DNA from: Deltaproteobacteria bacterium
Lineage (GTDB): Bacteria > Desulfobacterota > DSM-4660 > Desulfatiglandales > HGW-15
DNA length: 13,747 nucleotides
Assembly (NCBI GenBank): GCA_016926135.1
Contig: JAFGPH010000267.1
Coordinates: 1 to 13,747, forward strand
Direction of reading: 5' to 3'
The translations under genes and the position numbers were made by a program. This document shows, one piece after another, positions 1-7,000 of the stretch (positions within the stretch are counted from its first letter, which is position 1; every line of letters starts with the position of its first letter). A model generated the notes under the pieces. That model searched no databases, was not told the origin of the DNA, and saw nothing but the letters and a program-made list of their open reading frames with translations.

Positions 1-546
1 CCCGTTTCCCTGAATATCCTCCTGAGCTTCGGCGGTCACATCGAGTTGCCGGTCCTGAGGATGCTCGCAGGACTCGCCCTGACCGTGCTGATTCCCACGG
101 CGCTCGGCCAGATACTCCGACCCCTTGTAAAGAAAAGCCTTCCTCCCTTGAGGAAGACCTTTTCCATATTTCAGCAGTCTCTCGTGCTCCTCATTATCTT
201 CAACGCCATGGCCAGTTCGGCCGGACGCATCCTCGATGCCGGATCATCCGTGGTCGTGGTGCTTGTTTTCATGGTTTGCCTCCATTCGCTGATCCTGGCC
301 ATGAACTACGGCATTTCCGGATTCATAGGTCTTGACAGGCCGTCCACCACGGCCTTCACGATCCACGTGTCCCAGAAGACCCTCACGGTTTCCTACCTCG
401 TCTGGGCCGGCTACTTCGCCTCCCAGTACCCCATGGCCCTGATCCCGGGCATCGGCTACCACCTTACCCAGACCATCATGGACAGCGTCGTGGCGGAAAG
501 ATTCCGGGTCGCGGCAGACCGCGCAGCGGGCATTCTGAAGAAGTGA
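1..546 (+). CDS. Bile acid:sodium symporter-like (SBF-like) transporter, C-terminal part
   Basis: This is the last 181 codons of a membrane protein whose start lies before the window; the frame is open from base 1 and ends at TGA 544-546. The visible part is strongly hydrophobic, with about five membrane-spanning stretches: around LRMLAGLALTVLIPTALG, SIFQQSLVLLIIFNAMA, SVVVVLVFMVCLHSLIL, the segment containing SQKTL, and ALIPGIGYHLTQTIM. The SQKTL motif, followed by a Pro/Gly-rich helix with YHLTQ, is what I know from the SBF-like (PF13593-type) branch of the BASS family, sodium-coupled carriers for organic anions in the inner membrane. The substrate cannot be told. The reading frame looks intact, with a short basic C-terminus (ILKK). 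It could also be another BASS subgroup. No following gene is close enough for an operon. Confidence 0.7.
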   Translation, partial: PVSLNILLSFGGHIELPVLRMLAGLALTVLIPTALGQILRPLVKKSLPPLRKTFSIFQQSLVLLIIFNAMASSAGRILDAGSSVVVVLVFMVCLHSLILAMNYGISGFIGLDRPSTTAFTIHVSQKTLTVSYLVWAGYFASQYPMALIPGIGYHLTQTIMDSVVAERFRVAADRAAGILKK

Positions 547-552
547 GAAGAA

Positions 553-611
553 GCGCCACCCTCCGCGTCCTTTGCGAACTCTGCGAGAGATGGTCCTCCA
601 CTCGGTGGCGC
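553..611. repeat. Imperfect palindromic intergenic element
   Basis: The eight-base arms GCGCCACC (553-560) and GGTGGCGC (604-611) are perfect reverse complements, separated by 43 bases. The interior contains CCGCGTCCTTTGCGAACTCT, which resembles the CCTTTGCG-type intergenic sequence seen in many environmental genomes (recognised from memory). It starts 7 bases after the transporter stop. With no U-run after the second arm it is a poor intrinsic terminator, so I call it a dispersed repeat candidate. Confidence 0.4.
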
Positions 612-982
612 CATGCACACCTCCGATTTGCACCTTGCACACTACCCTGTGCACTTGCTCCCCTTTCAGCCGTCTCCCGTCCCATCCTCCCCCCGAGCAT
701 TGCCCCGGATATGACCATGCCCACCTTTTCCCCCCCTCGAAAACCCGAATCGATTCCAGGCGGTTTGGACCGTACCCCTCCCCTCCACCCTCTTTTTTTC
801 CATAGAGCCTGCACTTCCCCCTCTCCCTGGCACGCTATTTGATGATGCCTTGTTTCACACCTGCCTCACTGGTGTTCAAGATAGCACCGAGTGTCCCGAA
901 GTCGGCCAGCGAAATGTCGGCCGCTTGCGTTGAAAGCACCCGGGAGTGATGGAGCAGGGGAAATTCCAGGAAACCCCGACAC

Positions 983-1014
983 TCCAATATTCCAACATTC
1001 CAGTATTCCATTAT
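983..1014 (+). repeat. Four tandem copies of an 8-bp unit TCCANNAT
   Basis: The copies are TCCAATAT (983-990), TCCAACAT (991-998), TCCAGTAT (999-1006) and TCCATTAT (1007-1014). They are exactly contiguous and differ only at two central positions. The array lies about 80 bases before the chosen RHS start. If it were translated in the RHS frame it would give a peptide unlike any secretion signal, which supports the later start at 1096. TTCCAATATTCCAACATTCC-like arrays recur between genes in some deltaproteobacteria (from memory). Confidence 0.7.
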
Positions 1015-1034
1015 TGCAGCTCCTTTTCGTCCCC

Positions 1035-1064
1035 CGCGGAACCGCTGCGGGATCGAGATCCGCG
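1035..1064 (+). promoter_or_regulatory. GC-rich inverted repeat in the leader of the RHS gene
   Basis: The perfect arms CGCGGA (1035-1040) and TCCGCG (1059-1064) enclose 18 bases. An alternative inner hairpin is GGATC-GA-GATCC. It ends about 32 bases before the chosen start codon, so it would sit in the mRNA leader. A regulatory role is only a guess. Confidence 0.25.
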
Positions 1065-1095
1065 TGATGCAACCGTTTCACAGGAGCCCGCAACC

Positions 1096-4000
1096 ATGAG
1101 CGGAGACCTCTTCAGACGACTCCCGTTCATAATTCTTTCCTTCCTTTTTGTCCTTCTGACGGCAGGCACCGCCGCATGGCCCGTCACCTTTCACTACGAT
1201 GAGCAGGAAAGACTCATCAAGGCCCTTTACCAGAACGGGACCATCGTCGAATACTCCTATGATTCAACAGGGAACCGGCTCACCAGGACCATCCGCACTC
1301 CCCTGCCGCCGGTGGCCACCATCGGCACCACGAACCACCTCTTCTGCCCCAAGACCTGGAGCGGCGAGCACACCCTCTGCGGCACGGCAACGGACAGGAG
1401 CGGGACCGGCCTCGAAGCCGTGGAGGTGTCCATCAGGAGAAAGGACGGGAGTCCTGATCATTACTGGAACGGTACGGACTGGAGTTCTCCTGCTGAGGTG
1501 TGGCTACCTGCCACCCACGGCCTCGAGAACTGGCGATATCACCTGAACGGGAACGTGCTACAGAACGGGGGTGAGTATCTGTTCCGGGCGAGATCGAGGG
1601 ACAGGAACGGAAGGCACGGTCTTTCAGAGCCACACGCCTTCACCTTTGACAGTGCCATGCCGGCCATATCGGGCGCAGTAAGGGTTGTCAACAGTACCAT
1701 CCTCGAGCTGAGATTCACCGAGCCTGTAACAGGGGCGGAGGATGTGTCGAGCTATCACATTTCAGGGGGACTATCCATTGTGAAAGTCGTTCCGGCGGAT
1801 GAGAAAACCTTCCAGATTTACCTTTCCTCACCGATCCAACCGGGCGCCGGCTACTCCCTACGGATCTCCGAAATCTCCGATCTCGCCGGAAACTCCGTGG
1901 ATCCGGCTTTCAACACCTTGGGCGTGGAGAACCATGTCCCCGTTGCGCCTGGGATCAATTTCCCTGCATCGCAGGAGGAGGTCAAGGGCTCTCAGCCTCT
2001 TCTTTCACTCAACAACGGCTTCGACCCGGACGGGGATATGCTCTCGTACACCTTTCAGGTCTCCCGTGATCAGGATTTCCGGCAACTCGTTGCACACTCG
2101 GAAGGCATCGCCGAGGGTCTCCACACCACCGAGTGGCAGGTCGACGTCCCCCTTGATGAAAACACGCAGTACTGGTGGCGGGTACGGGCCTGCGACGGCA
2201 ATTTCTTCAGCCCCTGGTGCGCCTCCACCCTTTTCGTGAACACACAGAACGACCCGCCAACCAGACCGATTCCCCGATGGCCGGTGGAAGGGGCCCATGT
2301 GGCCGCGCAATGTCCTTCAATCGAAGTGGGCAAATCCTCTGACCCTGATCTGGACGGACTCACCTATGAGTTTCAGGTCTTCCGGGATGAAGCAATGACC
2401 GATATGGTCTTTTCAGCAGTGGATGTCGTGGAAGGACCCAACGGAGGCGCATTGTGCCTGATCGGCACTCCCCTCACAGACAACGTCTTGTACTACTGGA
2501 GGGCAAGGGCAAAGGACAACGAACAGGCCACGAGCAATTGGACCGACGCGGCATCATTCAGGGTAAACCTGCAGAACGACGCGCCATCGGCTCCCTCTAT
2601 CCTTGCCCCCGGCCGAGGCCAGGAAATAGAGGAAGACAGCCCCCTCCTGGAACTCCGGAACTCCACGGATGCCGATTATGACGTGCTCACCTACTGCGTT
2701 GAGCTGGACACCACGGAGGCGTTCACGGGGCCCGGGACCTGGAGGTCTCCTCCCTTGCCTGAAGGAATCGGCGCCAGGAGCGCCTTTTCCGTTCCCGTAC
2801 CCCTTTCGGACAATACCCTTTACTATTGGAGGGCCAGAGCGTTCGACGGCAAGGCCTACAGCCCTTGGGCCTGTGATTGCTTCTTCGTCAATAGAAAGAA
2901 TGATCCGCCCGAGGCGCCAAAGACCCTGGAACCCTTCAACACAACCGTGAACGATGCTTCTCCAGTTCTCAGGGTCAGCATTGCAAAGGATCTGGATCTT
3001 GACGAGGTATCCTACAAATTCGAGGTTTGTGCCGATCCCGGCATGCTCGACCTGGTGATTGCAGAAGAGAGCTCAAGGCCCTTATGCGAAATCAGAAAGG
3101 CCCTTGAGCACGGCAGGGACTATTTCTGGAGGGCCTGCGCCGTGGATGAGCACGGCCTGGCCGGTCCATGGTCGGACACGGCAAGGTTCAAGGTGGCTTC
3201 CAGCGCACAACCTCCGCCCGCACCCATCGTGAACAGCCCCGTTCACATGGGCTTCATTGTCTCTCTGCCCGCTTCCCTCTCCGTTTACACTGGCCCCCAC
3301 GGCACAAGATATCAGTTCGAACTCTACTCAGACTACCTCCTGAACCACCTGCTGGATTCGAGTCTTGTTGATGCGGGTAAGATCATTACCTCCTGGTTTC
3401 CAACTGCAACGCTGAAGGACGGGACAACCTACCACTGGCGATGCAGGGCTTTGAATGGATCTGTTCCGGGACCGTGGGGCCCGACCACTGCCTTCACGGT
3501 ATCCACCTCTGAGATAAAGGCAGAGATCCAGGTTGAGGCGAGACAGAGGGCGTTTTCATCAGGTGGAGACGCCACACGGATCGAGGTGAATCGGGATCAG
3601 AGTCCGATACGAGGGACCGGGATCGAAATCCCTGCGGGAGCGCTGACGGAGGATCATGATATCAGTATTGGGGTGGTGAAAAACCCGCCCGCCTTGCCCG
3701 CTTACGGCCGTCATGTGGGCAGGGTTGTTGATTTTGGCCCTGATGGGATCCTGTTTCGAAAGGAAGTGTCTGTCTACCTCCGTTTCGAAAAGGATGACCT
3801 CGAACGGGCAGGCATTGCAGACCTTGCAGAGCTGACGATTCTCACCTTCACCAGAGGAGAGATGCGTTGGGAGGAGGTGCCCGTCGATCAGGTGGACAAT
3901 GAAAATCTGTTTGTCCTCTTCAAGGTCAAACATTTCTCCATGTTCGCCGCAGTGAAAACGGACGAAGAACGGTCCTATTCAGAAGGTGTTCAGTATGGCC

Positions 4001-7000
4001 AAGGAGAAGCGAGCGGTTGTTTCATTTCAGGTCTGTGTTCAAAAGATGAACTCAGGGCTTGCTGGATCGTTTCTATTGCACTGCTGCTTGTTGCATCGCT
4101 CGGAATCAGGAGGCGCATCCTTCGGGTGATCGCACGACGATCCCGGCTCATGTCGGCGACATTCCTGCTCCTTCCTCTCTTAACATCCCAGGCCCTTGCC
4201 ACAAGCGCTTCCATTGCCGTGTCCGAGAACGAAGGTGCGATCCCCCTCAGTGCCTCGGCCGCCTTTACCGGATATACGCTCTGCGATCCGCCGGGTTCCA
4301 CCAACTGCACATACAATGATACCGGCACCCTGTACGTTTATCAGGGCAGTACACTCCTGGCGCAGGTGAACGGAAGCGAATCGGCGGAGTGGTCCACCAC
4401 CCTCAACGGGGGCGCCATGGCCCAGGGAGAACATCTCTTTGAGGCCAGAGCGGTCGATTCGCAGGGGATATGCCACAGCAGCCAAACCCATATCGTCATC
4501 GACAACACCCCTGCCGTGACCGTGAACAGCCCTGGCCTCGTGGAAGGGGCTTTTGACATCACCGGCACGGTACAGTTTAAGCAAAATGAGGGGGGCCTGG
4601 ACGGTCAAATCCAGGTCTACATCGATACCCAGGACTATCGGTATGCCTACATCAAAACGTACGAAGGAACCACCGTCACCTGGAGCTTTTCCGAGGTCGC
4701 AGGTCACCTTCTGAACGCGGGCGCCATGGGCAACGGCGAACACAAGGTCTACGTGCTTGCCAAGGCTGCCAACGGAACATACTCCCAATGGGCTGAGGCA
4801 ACGTTTGAAGTGACACTCCTCAGCCGTTCCAAGAACCTTGGCGACGGCTGCGGGATTTGCAAGGTGCGTCCCCGCACAACCGGCCCCATCAACTTCGCCA
4901 CAGGCAACAAATACCGGAAAGAAAAAGACCTCGACCTGGGCGGCCCGGGCCTCCCCATGGGCTTCCTGCGCTGCTACAACAGTCAGAGCACGCGGGACAC
5001 CGCCATGGGCTATGGCTGGAGTGCCTCCTTCTCGGAACACATCACATTCCAGAGCGGCAGGGTTGTCCTCCACGAGGCAGACGGCGCCGAGGTGCACTTT
5101 ATCGACAACGGCCAGGGAAAATTCCTGTCCGAGACGGACAAGCTGAGGATGATCGAACCCCTATTGGGCGGGGGCTACTTTCTCACCGAGCCGGACGGAA
5201 GGTCCCTGCACTTCGATGGAACAGGGAAGCTTCTGCAAGTCACCGACCGCAACGGCAATACCCAGGATCTTGGCTACAGCTCCGGAAGAATCGCCTCTGT
5301 GGAGGACAACTTCGGGAGGCGTCTGGATTTCATCTACAACCCCGATGGCAGGCTCGCCTACCTGGGAACCCCCACAGGCCAGTATGCGTACACCTACGAC
5401 TCCCAGGGAAACCTGTCCACGGCCCAGAAGCCAGACCTGACTGCGAAAACCTACCTTTACGAAGACCCCAACGATCTCCACAACCTGACAGGCATCATCA
5501 ACGAAAGGAGCATCCGCTCCCTCACGGTTGAATATGACGCGGAGGACCGGGCCGTCCTTTCCCAAGGACCGGGAGGGGCAAAAAGGGTCACCATCGCCTA
5601 CGACAACAACTTCGTGCGGCACGTAACCGACTCCATGGGGAGAACCAGCACGTTCAAGCTCCATGTGGATAAGGGAATTGCGCGGGTGAAGCAGGTCGCG
5701 GGCCATGGATGCGCGAGCTGCCTCGGGTCCCTGGGAGAAAACTATGAGTTCGATGAGAGACTTTACGTGACCAGGGAGACCGATGCAGGAGGTCTTGTCA
5801 CCGCCCTTGCCTACGATGACCGGGGAAACGTCCTCACACAAAAGGAGGCGGCAGGAACTCCGGATGAAAGAATCACCACCTACACCTACCACCCCAGCCT
5901 AAATCTGGTCACCTCGATCACGAAACGCAGTGTAGCCAATCCTGACAAAAACATGGTGACCACCTTTACCTATGATGAAAGGGGCAACCTCCTCGGCCGC
6001 ACCGAATCCGGGTTCAGCGGCTCACTTCCAGTCACAAGCGCCATCACATACACCTATAACAGCTTCGGACAGATCACAGGGGTCGATGGACCGAGGAGCG
6101 ATGTGAACGACATTTCGATTCTCGAATATTACCCCAACACGCCTGACCAGGGACTGAACAGGGGCAGGCTCATGAAGATCACCAATGCCCTGGGCCATGA
6201 GACCTTCTTTAGCCAATACAACCGGTTTGGATATCCCGAGCGGATCGTGGACATCAATGGCAATGATCGCCTCCTCTCCTATGACCTGAGGGGCAGGCTT
6301 GTTTCCAGATCCTTGAACGGCCTGGAAACCAGGTACGACTATGATACCCTGGGAAACCTCACTGCCATCACCCTGCCGGCCGGCAGGAAAATGCAGTTTT
6401 TGCATAACCAAATCAAACTGTTGGAACGCATCCAGGATCAGGAAGGCAACCACATCCGATATATCTATGACACGGAAGGCAATAAGGTGGCGGAGGAAAT
6501 CCGTGACAGGGATGACATTCTCAGGAAGGCTCAGAACCTGGAATATGATGAGGAGAACCGTCTGAAGAGAGTCCTTTACCCGGACGGTGCCTCGGAATCG
6601 ATGACCTATGACGAGACCGGTAACATGCTTTCCCAGACCGATCCGTGCGGACGTGAGACCCGCTATGCCTATGATGGGTTCAAACGCCTCACCATGCTCA
6701 CCGAACCAGGCGATATCACCACCTCATTCACCTATGACCATCGCGACAACCTGGTTTCAGTTGTGGATGCCCGCAACAACACGACCACCTACACCTACGA
6801 TGATCTGGGAAGAATTATCCAGACCTCATCCCCGGACACCGGCACGACCACCCGATCCTACGACGAATCGGATAATCTTGTTTCCTCAAACGACGCCAGG
6901 GATGTCACCGCCACATATCAGTATGACCCCCTTAGTCGTTTGACGCAGATCCAGTTCGCGGACCCTTCGGAAAGCATAACCTTCGGCCACGATCAAGGCC

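Larger units (their letters stand above)
547..1095. other. Gene-free stretch between the transporter and the RHS gene
   Basis: I see no convincing gene here. Short open frames on both strands have low-complexity Arg/Pro/Ser-rich translations and no ribosome binding site. The stretch holds an imperfect palindrome (553-611), a pyrimidine-rich tract (about 640-830), a four-copy 8-bp tandem repeat (983-1014) and a GC-rich inverted repeat (1035-1064). The RHS frame is open from 946, but the residues it would add (codons 946-1095) are encoded by the tandem repeat and hairpin. They are therefore better read as leader DNA. Confidence 0.65.

Noticed and set aside
946..1095. N-terminal extension of the RHS protein from ATG 946
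   Set aside because: The extra residues come from the tandem repeat and a GC-rich hairpin, have no ribosome binding site, and would bury the signal peptide that begins at ATG 1096.
1936..3510. Repeats in this stretch as a DNA repeat or CRISPR array
   Set aside because: The periodicity is at protein level (five fibronectin-III-like domains). The DNA copies are diverged and there are no spacer-repeat units.
4180..5097. 305-codon open frame on the minus strand
   Set aside because: It lies opposite the RHS gene, whose domains are clearly recognisable. The translation is a shadow with no motif.
5710..5721. CASC at residues 1539-1542 as a cytochrome c haem site
   Set aside because: The motif lacks the His of CxxCH. 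Cys pairs of this kind occur in RHS shells and may form a disulfide.
5161..5892. 243-codon open frame on the minus strand
   Set aside because: It is a shadow of the YD-repeat array. Repetitive coding on the plus strand keeps the opposite frame open.
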